Shown here: positions 1-15,000 of the stretch, piece after piece
Layout: each line of letters starts with the position of its first letter
Position numbering within the stretch: position 1 is the first letter of the stretch
DNA from: Antedon mediterranea
Lineage: Eukaryota > Echinodermata > Crinoidea > Comatulida > Antedonidae
Direction: 5' to 3'
Assembly: GCF_964355755.1 (NCBI RefSeq)
Contig: NC_092670.1
Location: 19,157,201-19,221,200, forward strand
Length of the DNA stretch: 64,000 nt
Translations under genes and position numbers: made by a program
The notes under the pieces: model-generated
What the model was told of the DNA's origin: nothing
The model's database searches: none
The model's input: the letters and a program-made list of their open reading frames with translations, nothing else

Positions 1-14
1 CAGGAGAGAAGAAG
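1..14 (+). CDS. MHC: Possible last bases of the myosin loop-1 exon
   Basis: The first 14 bases end with a phase-0 Gly-Glu-Lys-Lys followed by a GTACAG donor at 15. A lysine-rich loop 1 directly before the Leu-Glu-Glu-Gln segment is what muscle myosins have, and the phase matches both downstream switch-I exons. Only four codons are visible, so this is tentative. Confidence 0.4.
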
Positions 15-3000
15 GTACAGTGTCAAGCGGTGGCTAAACATCTAGCATAACCTGGCAACCTTTCATCCTATAATGCAAATCCTACTTGAACTATTTTCAA
101 AAATCCTAATTGTTTTTTCTTATTTAAAAATAATATTTAAAAAAGAGGGTTTTCTTTTTTAATCTTAGAACTCATTTATTATAAAAATGTTTATTTCTTT
201 CCAATCCACAATTTATCTTTCTTCAATATCAGCGATTTTAATTGATTAAATTTGGTTGTTCCTCATTAATATTTCTAACCTCAAAATTTTAGATATGATT
301 GTGTTTAAATATACCATAATTATATCTTAATATGAAGTACACAACTTAGAAAACATATCTACATTTAAACAAATTTACTCCTCTCCCCCCCCCCCCCCAC
401 CCAACCCTAAAAAAGAAGTTAACGAAATAATTCTAATTGGCTTTGCATATTGGGCTGACCATTGGCAGATTACCAGGTTATGCTGGGGGTCATTCTGAAT
501 GACCACTTGTTTATACCACACATTATGTACAATCTACCTTTTATCTATCAATGTACTTTACTCTGTATTCAAGTTATCTCGCTATAACTTTTGTTTTGTT
601 TTGTTTGTTTCAATGTTGATTTTTAAATAAGAGTTTGGATTTTACTGAATTATAATACAGTAATTTAGGCTTATCGATATCTTCAAAAGTTATATTTTCT
701 TACTCCCCTTAATAATTTATATTACGTTAATTAGTTTTGTTTGTTTTTAAGTGACCCACACCTTTAAATTGATTAAATTACAGTATTCAAGCCTTTTGTT
801 TTATTTTGTTTGTAAACTTTTCATTAATTTTTGTTTGTTTATTTGTTCAAATTGTTCTTTCAAGAAAATTGTTGATATTTAAATATCAATTTCGATTATT
901 CAAATTTTACTGTTATAAAATGTTACCCTACATTTATAATTTTAAAGTATAAAATATAATAATAATAAAATAATTTTAAATATTAATTCTTAGTTTTTTC
1001 TTCCCAATTTGAGATGATAACTTGTTTCGACAGAGTATGCATAGACTGGGGTTTTTTCTTCCTGAAATTCTTCAATGATGATATATATTATGTAGACATA
1101 TATTTTTTAAAACACAATATATAGTAGTAAAGTATATAAAGATAAAATTCCATTAGAACAGAAAGCATGAAATTATAATTCTGCAATGCATGTAGGCATA
1201 AATAAATATACACAATAATTAAAAACAGGGAGTAAATATAGTTATATTAGAAAAATCAATGGATCACGTAAATATTATTTACTACAGTTGCTTCAGTAAA
1301 TTGAATATGGACCTACTGCAACAGCTACTGAAATTAGCTAAGCTCTGTCTACACTATCAAACTAATTTGACAAAAAAAGTATGATGTGCCAAAAAATGGT
1401 AGTGATATGTCATAAATATATATAGGCACATCACATTTTTTTGACACATGAAGTTTGATAGTGTAGACAGAGCTTAAATGCAGAAAGTCTGTAAAAAACG
1501 TTTACCTACTTAGTAGGTACTGAAGCAAATGCTGTAAAATAATTCTTTCATGGTTCCTCAAGTAGTTTGTTGTAGAATTACTCTCTCACACTTTATCATT
1601 TGCATGAATACTACCTTAAATGCATATAGAATGGTCTAATAGCGGCAGTACCTCTTTAAGTAAATTATTGAATGAATTATACTATATTGTTAAAAAATAT
1701 ATTTTTTTCAATTATGGAATTTTATATATACCTATATACCTGTATATTAAATTTAGTACACAGGGTATATGGACCTATATATTTTTTTCGGGTTTATTCT
1801 GGTAAGTATTCATGCATGCAAAAAGAGAGAGAATAATTCTACAATTTAGCTTTTTATTGAAAGATATCATTAGAATTATTTTAGCCAAATGAAAGGCAGA
1901 ACATTACAAAGGAAATTTGATAGAAATGCAACTGGTGTAACTTGCATTTTACAGAGTCTTTGTACATTCTCATGTCCGGCTTTGGCCTGATTGAGACTAG
2001 AATACGTTGGCAAAAGTTATTACACTCGGAGCTAGCTACAGTATCCCCACTAGACTCCCGTAGACAGTAATGTCCGCATGTGTACTCTGTAACATAAAAT
2101 TATGTCATGCTCATAAGAAATGTTCACAGTTACCATATCAACTGTGTCAAAGTGCATGTCAAAAATTCACGCATGTAGTTTTCATAGATGTAAAATTAAA
2201 TTAAAACATTTAAATAAAATGAAAAAAAAAAGAGATTAAGAACATGTTTAATGTAATGTTTAATGTTATGATTTAATCATTTTAATGTTGTACATATTTA
2301 TGCATGTTTGTCTTTAACATCGTTTGTTTGGTTTGTTGATCACAGTTATATAAACGCAATATTGATGATCAAGTTGTCCAGGCTAACCCTGTGATGGAAG
2401 CATTCGGCAATGCGAAAACATGCCGTAATGATAACTCTTCACGTTTTGTAAGTAACCCCCTGGTTTACCACATGTTTTATTTTATGCAATGTTTTATTTC
2501 ACTGTGCAATTTTACACGATAAAAAATCTAGGGTTTAGAAGAACAAGTTATCCAAACCAACCCTCCTCTTGAAGCTTTCGGTAACGCCAAGACCATCCGT
2601 AATGACAACTCCTCCCGATTTGTAAGTAAATGCGTGTTTTGAACACGTATCAAGATTTGCAGTCTCGTTGTTGTGAACTCATCCTGTGGATTTGTTTTGT
2701 GGCCCCCCTGACAGTTAATTTTACCCTCTTCTCGATGTCTATCATCTCCTTTTCATCTGCTGTGCTGTGTTCAAATACATAAAAACTATTATACAAATAT
2801 ATAACATAACATTGATGTTGAATAATTTTTTTTAAACTTTATATATTTTTAATATATCTAAGGTTGATAATGATGCTATTATATACTGTTTATCGATTTA
2901 TTTATTGATGTGAATTTGTTTACATATGTTTAACACGTCTATTTCCAATTAAAGACCATTTTTAAAAACAAATAATTATTAGAGATTGAGGTATAATTCC

Positions 3001-6000
3001 ATGCTCCTAATTTAGGCTAAATTAAGAAGGAAAATACTTGTTATGCATTGTTGAGGAAAGCAGAGTATTATCTCACCCTATAACTATACTCTGTTATATA
3101 CAGTTTATTGTTTATTCAATCTAAACAATCTTATTTGTGTGTTTTCTTTTTTAAACTGGTCTTTAGTTGGAGTGACATTTATATTACATAATTTACATAT
3201 TTAATTTTGTTGTTGATTGTATGTTGCATGTTTTGACATAATAATTAAATTCAAAATCAAAAGTATAGAATTTTCAATCTGTTTATGGAATGCAGTAAAT
3301 AAAAAGTGTTCATCGATTCTACAGTATTATCTAAAAAACAGAAAATGTTAAATCATATTATCAAGGTCCATACTAAAAACATTTTAAAAATTGTAGAAGG
3401 CCTGGAAAATTTGTATTTCATTTAAAAGTAATTGACAAAAATTTAATAAGATGAAGACAATTTTTTTTTCACATTTATACAATTATTTCACTTTACTATG
3501 TTATTTTAAATTATGTGAAACTGTTCAAAAGTCAAGGAATTTTGGCTTGAAAGTCATGAAAATTAACTCTTGAGAAAGTGTATGAACCCTGTTGCATGTA
3601 ATATGATAATTTTCCCGATGACCCTTGAATGCATGAGTTGTTTTTGCATGATTATTACTAAGTGTAATGTTTGAAATTACAGTCAGCTCTTCCAAAACCA
3701 GAAACACTTTGTGGCACTGTGGATTGGTGGTTGACTACTAGTTTACCAATCCAAAGTCCTTGGTTCAAATCTTTTCAGATTTTTTTAAAAGTCGAACACA
3801 GCGAAACTAGGCCTCATATGAGATTCGGTGTTCCCCGATTATGTAATTATTGTGTTGTGTGCTACTGTAGACATGTGAGAACTTTTTACAAAAATCTTTC
3901 CTACTATCAAAATCCAAAATGCTAGTCCAATTGTGTACGGTTTTGCACGAGTTGACTGTATGTATATAGCTATTAATTTTATATTACTAAAAACGTTATT
4001 ATGAATATAAATTTTAAGTTAGCTACAGCTGAAAGTAGAAATCCATTCCAACACTGTAATTTGCATTCACTTAAAGTATTAATTATTACATTACAAAGTA
4101 GACTTCCACAGATTTACAATATGCAAACATTTACTGTATATAAAATATTTTAAACCTTTCATTAAAACAAAAATAAATGCACTATAACAATATCAGACTT
4201 TTAAATAATTAGCAAACAATCTTAAAATTAAAAAATGCATGTTAATTAGATTAAAAATATGCATGCAAAAATACAAGTATAGGCCTAGAACATTCACTAC
4301 TGACGCGAGTATCACTTAGTGCATACAATTACATCTTAGACATTCTCAAAACAGTATTTTAAGTTTGATGTACATATTAAGCGCAATATTAACTTTGTCT
4401 TTCTGATTTTTCTCTAAAATTACAGGGTAAATTCATCCGTATCCACTTTGGTGGCAATGGAAAGTTGGCTGGAGCTGATATTGAAACTTGTAAGTAAAAT
4501 GAATGACACTAGCTTGATGGTTAACATGTTTTATTTCCTTAGGTTATCAGTTTTTCTCATCCTTGAAAATAAAAATTGCTTTCGCATTGGACATTTTGTT
4601 CATTCTGGTTCCTCAACTTGAATATATATAAAACCCTAATGCCTGTGTTTTTAAGTATATTCTTTCTTTAATCAACTTGCATTTTTTTAAACTTTAAGAT
4701 CTGCTTGAAAAATCCAGAGTTGTAACCCAGTTAGGAGGTGAAAGAGCATACCATATTTTCTACCAGATCTTGTCTGGAGGAATTGATGGACTTCTTGGTA
4801 AGATATTAATTAAAACTCATACATATTCATATTCATGACTTACATTAGCACATTAATTCATGAGATAGCTGCTCATAAATATTCATAAATTGATAATTGA
4901 ACTGCTCATCATATTCATTAGATACAATATACAATATTATTATTACTCTATATAGTACTCTACATATGCATAGAGTATAATTGATTTTTGTTTCTTTTCA
5001 GAAAAACTTGCCCTCACTGGAAAGCCTGAGGATTACAACTTCACATCTCAGGGTGTCACTACCATCGACAACGTAGATGACAAGCAAGAGATGTGCGACA
5101 CTGACGTAAGATTTCTTACCAACATCACTACAACAATCATAATTCTTATCAATACCAATTTGTCCCTGGGTGTGTTCAGGCACAAAAAATAGCTGTGATG
5201 GTCCCATCATGGACCTAAAGTGGGGTCCATAGTCCCATAGGTTATTCCAAGAGCAGGTGAACAACCATGTGTTGATCTGGGCCTCCGTGATCAAATAAAG
5301 TTGAATTGGATTGAAAAAATCATTTTGACCACTATCGACCTCGACCATCTTCATTAAAAGGCATAGTTTACATTTAATACTATTTACATTGTCATTGTTG
5401 CCTCACGATCTTATATTGTTATAATGTCATAATGATCACACATCATCGCCATTATTCTACTTTTTATGGCCTTAATTTGTTACATTCAACAGAAAGCCTT
5501 GGATGTATTGGGCTTCATCCCTGAAGACAAACTGTCCATGTGGAAACTCTGTGCTGCTATCCTTCACTTTGGTAATGCCAAGTGGAAGCAGAGACCAAGA
5601 GAGGAGCAGGCTGAATCTGATGGCACTGAACGTAAGTATTTTTGAAAAACAACAATGAATTGTTGAATGAAAAGTCAATGTTGTGCACTACATTGTAGGA
5701 TATTTGTAGAAACCAAGTCAGCCAAAGATAAATCTCCGTAGCTCAGCATCCTGTTGTTAGATACCCTTGGTCCAATTGGTTATAATGGTATATTTCTTTA
5801 AATATAATTAATTTGTTATGTAATAAAAATAGTCTCTAGTATAAGTAATTCAAGAAAACAGTAGATTTCCAACAATACATTTCTATTTTTGTTGATTTAC
5901 AGAAATTGATGCTGTGTCCTACCTGCTTGGCCTGAATGCTCAGGACTTGATGAAGAACTTGCTTAAGCCTAGGATCAAAGTCGGCACAGAATATGTACAA

Positions 6001-9000
6001 CAAGGACGTACCAAGGAGCAGGTCAGTGCGTCAGTTCTGTCCATAATCAATTGTATTTTTATTGGCTATCGATTGCATACAACTGTAACTTGGTGGTTAA
6101 CATGCTTGTTTACCAATCGTAATGTCCCAAAGTCTGCTACTTTAACAAATGCAGGTCCTCTTACTGGTATGTTTAATGCTCCTCCAACAAGACTTGGCAT
6201 TATGAACGTATTGTAGCCCCAAAATATATACATAATATGCACAAGCCTAAAAAAACTCCAACAAGCCATAAAACTAAAAGATATTGTCAAATGTACATCC
6301 TATATTTTTTCGTTGATTTTTTATAAGAAATCATTGATATTATTCTTTTAGGTTGCCTATTCTGTCAATGCTCTCTCCAAAGCCATTTACAACAAGCTTT
6401 TCGGTTGGTTGGTCAGCCGTGTCAACACAACACTAGACACTAAATCTACCAAGGCTTTCTTCATTGGTGTCCTGGATATTGCTGGGTTTGAGATCTTTGA
6501 TGTAAGTATGATGCAGAGTGTAATTCATGTAAAAATTAGGTGTATTGTTACACAACAATGTGTTCCGTAATTGGGTTGTCCCCTAATTATGTCGTGGACA
6601 GATGAGAGAGTGGCACTTACATGACGTCTCTTAGAGGAGAAACATTTAGGTGAAAAGTGTAACATCTGAGTCCACAGCGCCATGAGCAATGAAATATTTA
6701 TTGAAACGCTATACAAGAACTCGTATATAATATTATTATTATTAGCCATAGTGTTATAATATATATTGCCCTCATTCATTTTATGGGACAGTGTCCCTTG
6801 AATAGTGGTGTCCCAACAGAACGGTTCTACTGTAGTTACATAAATCACAGATCAATTTAATTTTTAACAATGTATTTAAACAAATTATACAGTATACCGG
6901 TATTGATAGTTTTTATCTCTAATACACATCAGATATACAAATTTACACTCTTCTTTTCCCCTAGTTCAACACATTTGAACAGCTTTGCATCAACTTGACT
7001 AATGAGAAATTGCAACAGTTTTTCAACCATCACATGTTTGTGCTAGAGCAAGAAGAATACAAACGTGAAGGAATTGACTGGGAATTCATTGATTTTGGTA
7101 TGGATCTTGAGAACACCATCCAGCTTATTGAGGGTGTAAGTACATTTAATGGAATAGATAACAGGCCAAACAAGTTATAATGTAATGTTTTTAGCAATAC
7201 ATTTAATGGTATTACCCTATATCTAAGTACTTGTGAACATTTATTTCTCCAACAAAAAAAATTATGCAGATCTACACAGTGAAGTTTTACTCTCTTCATG
7301 TAGTACAAAACATTCTTATAAGCCTAGTGACTGACATACATCTGTATCAATATTGTTTTGATTTTAGTGGGTGGCCCTGTCACTCAAGTGTGGCTCTGAA
7401 GTATGCTATCAAATTTTGGTCTTGTTCTTATATTCTAAAGTTTAATAATTTAATTCAAATTTGTTCTCCAGAAAATGAGTGTATTTGACATCCTTGAGGA
7501 AGAGTGCATGATGCCAAAGGCCTCTGACAAGACCTTCACTGACAAATTGGTTAAGCAACACAAGGGAAAACATCCTAACTTTGGAACTCCAAGCCTTGGA
7601 AAGAAGAAGGGTGTATCCACATCTGAATATCACTTTGAAGTTCACCACTATGCTGGAACAGTGAGTATTATTTGGCACTTCATCTCTACCCCTACCTAGA
7701 GATCCTTTGTCTACACTATCAAACTTTATATGACAAAAAAATGTGATGTGCGGCCCATATATGGAAATAATTTAATTACATCATATCACTACCATATTTT
7801 GGCACATCACATTTTTTTGTCAAACTAGTTTGATAGTGTGGACAGAGTTTTAGACACATGCAGCATGATTTAGCACCATAGACAATTTCAAGACTCCAAT
7901 TTAAACATGGCTGTCTTGGACTAAATGACCTATAAATTTACCAATCCGTAGTATTACATATTTACTGGAAAATCAAACATGACTTAATTTGTATTCATTA
8001 TTTCAGGTTGGTTACAATACTGACTTCTGGTTGGACAAGAACAAAGATCCATTGAATGAAGCTGTAGTTGACCTCTTCAGGAAGGGCACAGAACATCTGC
8101 TGCCAAAACTTTTCTCTGACATCCCAACTGGTGGTAAGTTTCTTCAATAATCTCTTATATATATCTTATAATAATAATGAAACTTCAAGAATTCATCTCT
8201 TAGTGAGGGTTTTTCTTTAATGCTCTGTCTACACTATCAAATTATTTTGACAAAAAAAGTGATATGACACCATCTTGTCCATATATGGGTACATCACATT
8301 GTTTGTTAGTGTAGACAGAGCTTTAATCTATACAATTAACTCTCCCAAACGTTGTCGACCATGACTCCGTTCAAAATGTTTTTTTATGACACTTGGGTGG
8401 GTTGGGAATCCCCATTCATTTCATACATTAGTGTCACAATTTTGTTAAATTATGATGTAGTCTTGTTTAGTTGTACTGTATTGTTTTATGAATTCTATTG
8501 ATCTTTTCTATCTACATAGTTAACTGATAATATGTTGTAATTGTTTTTTTTCTACCTGATACTGTATACAGTATATTACTAGTCATTGAAGAATAATTTG
8601 TTTTCTATTTTTCAATTCAATTTTACCATTGAAATTCTTTTCTTTTTAATTACATTAGTTATATAGTCACTTTTATCTATCCGTAAACAAATTAATAAAC
8701 GTATGTTTTAAATGGATTAGCTAAGGTTGCGAAGTATTGCTTTATGGGAACTGTTCCATCCATGCAGGCCGAAGGAACTCAAGGTAGTATTGAGCACCAA
8801 AGGGACTGCATCCAACACACTGGCTTGTTAGTGTGCTATAAATTGCTATCACTTCTACTTCACAAACCCCCTTCCCTTATGTACATGTGAGTTATGTACT
8901 TGTGGGAGTTAAATAACAGAGTACCTGTTCTTTTATGTATTGTACTGGCAGTCACTTTTACCTCACTTCCTCCCTCTGTACAACCTTCCTAGGTGTTCTA

Positions 9001-12000
9001 ACCTACAATATAGATTTTATAATGTAGACAATTATTTAACTTTTGTGTAACACAGTCAACCGAGTTGCAAAGTACAATTTCCAGGGCAATCAATCAGCAG
9101 CTGTAACGACAGGTAGTTTATATCAGATCCTTTGAAATACTAGTTGCAGCTGTATCAAACTATGAAATACGAATGTAGAGGATTCAACTATAGGATTCAG
9201 ATATAGAACTAGTGCATATAGATTAAATACCATTAAATCATGAAACACTAAGATCTTGTTCTTTAGTCCATCTTGCTACTTGCTTTCTGAATACAGCAAA
9301 CGTTTGCTAGTAGAATTAAAAGTTCTGCTAAGTTCTGCCAATTCTATGCAGCTGCATGTATAAAAAGGTGACAGTAGTTTATGCCACAAATATCTTTTCT
9401 TCACTTTTACAATAGAAGTTTCTTTTCTTTAAAACTTTACTCACAAGAATAAGCATTTTTAATGATGGGTTTGGGTTTTGAAAGAGGAGTATGGGTATTA
9501 TATGAACAGAAAGGTTTGAGAGGAAGGGATATGTTTGAGGTCAATGGGACAGGTTTAAGTGAGTGTGAGGTGTAGGTTAATAGGGTGGGAGGTTGGGATG
9601 TCACTAAAAGGCAAGTGCTTATTCATGTTAGTAGGGTATTACTATAATCTTAAGCTTGGTTGTTACTAGGATGCAATGCAAGTACATAAACGCAACGTAA
9701 GTAATCACATCACAAGCGATGGATTATTCAAACTGTCGCTTGCCATTGATCAACTCGCTTGCGTTGCGTTTACCTCATTGTGTTGCGTCCTGGTGGGACC
9801 CAAGTTTTCAAAGTAGGATCTACAGCTACTGTATATACTTTTCTGCATACAAACACTGGTCTTTACTGTAATATATTGCTACACCTATTCAAATTTAATG
9901 CACTTATCTCTCGCTGTTAGTGTTATATAGTTCAATCTACAATACTTCAGATAGTATTTATAGGAGTAAATAAAATTAAGTCTTTTTAGTGTAGTATCAT
10001 AGTTTATGTACATAGATAGATAATCTATTTCTCTTTTACTTTTTTTTAAATAGAAAAAATAGCTTTGCAGGGTAGATTTTCAAATATTTCTTTATTTAAA
10101 AAATGTAGTTTGCAATTTTATGCTAACTGCTTTGGCTGTCTAAGAAACAAAGTTGCTTTTACTAAAATTTTGCAAATACTAACATCTAAACTATATGTCT
10201 GTGTCTGTATTTATGGTAACTAACCATTTGCTAGCTTGCTTAAAATCAAGAAAGCCTAACAGAGTATTGCACAATGTATGTAATAAAACCCAGTAGGGCC
10301 TACTTAAGTATAAAACGCAGTAGAGCCTACATCAATATATCTAATAAAACCCAGTAGGGCCTATTTAAATATAAAACCCAGTAGGGTCTACTTAATTATA
10401 AAATCCAGTAGGGCCTAATATCATATCTTATAAAGCCCAGTAGGGCCTAGCATCATATCTTATAAAGCCCAGTAGGGCCTACATCAATTCCATGATATAT
10501 CATATAAAGCCCAGTAGGGCCTACTTTATTGATATAGCTCAAGTGCAACATTTTGTATTTTCATTCATAACTGCAATTGATACTCCAAAACGAATTAATT
10601 CTCATCTTCCAACAGATCAATTGGTCGAGTAAAGTAGTAGGATCAAACTACCACTTGATATTATTCATTCTACCCATATGGCCTTTAATTGGGAGGTTCC
10701 TTAATAGACCTGTTGATTATCTATACTTGATTGCATGAAAACTGTTTAAAAATTATGTTTTGAAGTGATTTGCTAATGCTTTTTTTATTTCTTTGCTTCA
10801 ACAGGAAAACAAAGTAAGTTTATTTTATTTGTTGTTTAAACATGATTATTACAATTTATGTTGGTCTGTTTTCCAAACAGACCAACACTTTTATTGAAAA
10901 CAATTCATTTGGAGGCTATTGTGATAAGAATATAATTTTTTTTGGTTTGGCAGACAAAACAAATTTTAGACAAATTTTACTGGAAGTATGATTTACTATT
11001 TAATTTTTTGAAAACACCAGATTTTGACCCTGCTAATATTCAAAAACATTTCCCAAAATATTCTTTGTGTAATATTTGAAAAATAGTAGTATCATAATAA
11101 AGTACCCATGTATTATTATGTAACATAAACAAAATTAATCTAAACAGTTTTTAACAATATGTTTTGTCATTTGCTATGTTTAACATTGGCATTTGCAGTT
11201 TGAAGTGTGCCTTGCATATTATTTGTTACAATAATTACCGTTTTAAATCAATTTTTATTTAACTGTAAGCTATATAAGAACAGGACAGACATTTGAAATG
11301 TTATGTAGCACAATTTTGTATGTTACATGTACTGTAGATAAGGTATAGTAGGGTTCTTGGAATATGTAACATTTTGTAATGTTATGGAAATTTATATACT
11401 TGGTACAGAATGTGCATTAATGTTTATGACATGTTTAAGGCAGTTTTATTGCTATTGTCTTTTAGGATTTTATAAAATTTTGTTTTTAATGTTGCAAGAA
11501 ATTTTGTTTTGTGTACATCTGTGTTATAGGGTCCTACTGTCACGATTTTTTTTTGGTTTCGACGCCATCAATATGTAGGCCTACCGAGTGAACACATTCT
11601 AACTTATCTTGAATCTTGCACATAGGTGGTGGAGCCCGAAAGAAAGGCGGTTCCTTCCAAACAGTATCCGCCAAACATAGGGTACGGTGACTATTTGTTC
11701 TTATTGTTAAATGCGCATCTTCCCCCATTTGCGCACATTCATAATTTGCTATGTTATATTGCATGTTTTGACATTTTTTTATAATCGTGTTTGTTCACAG
11801 GAGGAGGAAAGCGTGAGAAGGCTATCAAGACTATAAGCGCGGGTCACAGGGTTCGCATGAATTTCATTGCTGCGTGATGAGTGCTCTTTTCTGACTGACA
11901 AACAATACTCAAAATCTCTTTAATCAGATATATCTACCATGGAATTTTCATTTTTTTTAATTGTTTTACCTGACACAATTTCTGTCTCAGGTTTTACCAA

Positions 12001-15000
12001 TAAGTCATTTCTACATCTGATCATAGAGACACTATAAGATCTCTATGATCTGATAAAAAATTGGGGTTTTCAATGTTTGATTTTGGCTCCGTTTGATTTT
12101 CAAATTCTTCCTTTCAATAATGATTGGTTCGAAAAATGTCTGATTGTTCTTTGGAATGAAGGGTATTGTTTGTGAATCTTTGTAATCATCACCACAATCC
12201 CACAATGCATGCTCGTTGGAATTTAAATACAAATCTTTATCTGTTGCATGAGTGCACAACATACAAATAAAAAAAGTTACACATTATATTTTGAACGAAA
12301 TCCTGATTTTATTTATTAAATTATTATATTTTTTAATTAACCATAAGACTATTGAAAACATGTAGGTATTTCTTAAAGTAAGATCAACATTTTTCTCAAT
12401 ACCAATACAAATATATTCCTTATTTAAAAATGAATAAATCTACTTTTTTTAAAAATGATGGAAAACAAGAACCTTCCATAATTAGACAAAATAAAAGTAA
12501 ATACAGACAAATATTCTGACCTTGCTATACTCAACTGTAACAATCATTAAAGAATAGCTTAATACTCTTATACCATCACCATACCATTTTTCCTATAAAT
12601 AGATATGAATAAATACATTTTTAAAAATGACAACATTTTTAATAGTATGGTGCATTCATGTTAAAGAAAAGATGTTTTATTGCTGTAACTAACAAGCTCC
12701 TGTTATATGTTGACATTCTGTAAACATTTGTGTTTTTTTTTAATGTTGCAAGATAAAACAACAAACTAGCGCATAAATTACAAACTAATTATTATACCCA
12801 ATTTTTTAAATTACGCATGATGCATTTTTTGTCCTGCACAGTAGAAGAATAAATTACTTTAAATTAACTTGAAAGAATTTTACAACTTATTTAAGAGAAT
12901 AACTTTTGCATGTAGAGATGAAATTTGGATTAATTTGTCTCTCATCTATTCTCAAATTTCAATTATTTATAGATATACTGGTGGCTGTTTAGCATTAGTC
13001 TTATCTTTGCATTAATATGGCTGAAAAAATTAAAACAAAAATAGCATAGATCCAAATCCCATGCAAAGAAGCTTACGACCAATTTTACAAAATGTTGACA
13101 CCGAGTTTTTAGTAATTGTTAATTTCACAGTATTTATGTTTTATATTATATGTATTTATCTATTTATGATAATTGTATATAAATGTGAATTGTATTTATG
13201 TACTTGTTATCGCTATATTTAAATTCACATGCTCTTCTGTCATCTTGCTTTTAAAAACAAACATCAAATTATTTACTAAAAGCAACACACTAAAACAAGG
13301 TATGTGAAATTTACAATGACTAAATAAAGAATTTAATCAAAAATATCTTTCTCTATCAGCAATAAGATTCTAATGATATTCAAAATACGTTTCTGTATCT
13401 AAATAAAATAAATATATTTTTTTATTGTTCAATTGCTATTCAAATTTGCGCCTTTGTTATTTTACTTTATTTTGGTGTTAAATTATTATTTCTGTATTTT
13501 CATTTAATGTTTGATTGATTTTCAATGATTTTAATTTGTTTTTGTAAATGCAAGGTGATAGAAGAAACCATATACAAGATACTAACGTCAATTCCCTAAA
13601 TTCTGGACACCCTTGCAACGGTCAAAGATGTGCAGGTTTTTGAAAGAAGTTTCAAAATTTGATTTAAAAATATGTTCAGTTTAACAAAAATTCAAAATAT
13701 TGTAAAAAGAAAAATGTTCAGTTTTTCAAAAGAAATTTCAACATTTGAATTTCAAAATTATAATTATTATCAAAGATTCTAAATTTGTGAAAAGCTACAA
13801 AACTAAATACAATGATTTGTTAAAAATCATTGTTAAATATATTTAGTGTCTTGTATATGTTTATTCACTTGTTACATTTTTCTTACATTGCTGTGTGCTT
13901 ATACAGTGGTTTATTAAATTGTTGATGAAAATAAAAAGTTAAAATTAAATAATAAATAAATAATAATAAATATATATAACCTATAAAATAAGGACGGAAT
14001 ATATATAAAAGCAAAAGCTATTAACTAAATGTTTAAAATAATTTTCACATTGCTGTTTACTGCTGTGTTTTTTCCTCAAATATTCAATAAAAAAATTTTA
14101 TTTTAAATAATAATTCAATTTTTATTTTCGAAAAAAAATTTGATTGGATGCAGTGACATTTTATGGATGTTTCAATGACACTACTGTATCTAGACTAAAA
14201 AACAATTGTGTGCCAAAAGCAGTATTTTATTCTGCCCTTTTGGGGTTGGTTAGATTCAATGTAGTGTACTGAAACATCTCTATAATACATCACATAATGT
14301 ATTCAACTAGATTTTGGGCTGATTATGATAAAATAATAATATAAAGTAATATTAAAATTAATAACCTTGGTATTAATAAAAAATAATACATACTATAATC
14401 TTCTGCAGTAATACATAATTCTATTTGAAAGCCGCTTTTAATATTTTAAAAAACTAACTATCTGGGTACTGTTGCTATAGGAACAACTGAACCGTCTGCT
14501 GTCCACACTGTTCAAGACTTCTCCTCACTTTGTCCGCTGTATCATTCCCAATGAGTTCAAGAAACCCGGTCTCATGGACGCCCATCTTGTACTTCATCAG
14601 CTCTCCTGTAATGGTGTGCTTGAGGGTATCCGTATTTGCCGAAAGGGATTCCCCAACAGAATGTCCTTTGCTGACTTTAAACAAAGGTACAGCACCAATC
14701 ATAATTCAGAATGCATCATATTTATAATTTCTTAAATCAGAGAACAAAACACTATCCAACTCAGGCAAAACCTTTTTAAATAAAATAAGGTTTTTCTTTA
14801 CAGAAAAAATGGCCTATCTTCATTGTTCATTTTTTTGGGGGACAATACATCTTTAACTACATTTTTGTTTTGTTTTTTTAAACAGATACACAGTTTTGGC
14901 ACCAACTGCTGTTCCCGGTGGATTCATGGATAGCCGCAAAGCCTCTGATGCCCTTTTGAAAGCCATCCAACTGGACACAAATGAGTACCGCATGGGATAC

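Noticed and set aside
5493-5678. Minus-strand and other frames overlapping myosin exons
   Set aside because: Shadows of coding exons in the wrong frame; no homology or splice support.
7366-7400. Short AG-bounded segment (TTTTAGTGGGTGGCC), considered as a relay alternative exon
   Set aside because: No similarity to the relay region and no matching phase; only the 6965-7135 relay exon is recognisable.
13556-13636. 81-bp open phase-1/1 segment, considered as another loop-2 cassette
   Set aside because: It lies after the phase-0-ending loop-2 exons, so it cannot join in order, and it resembles no myosin segment.
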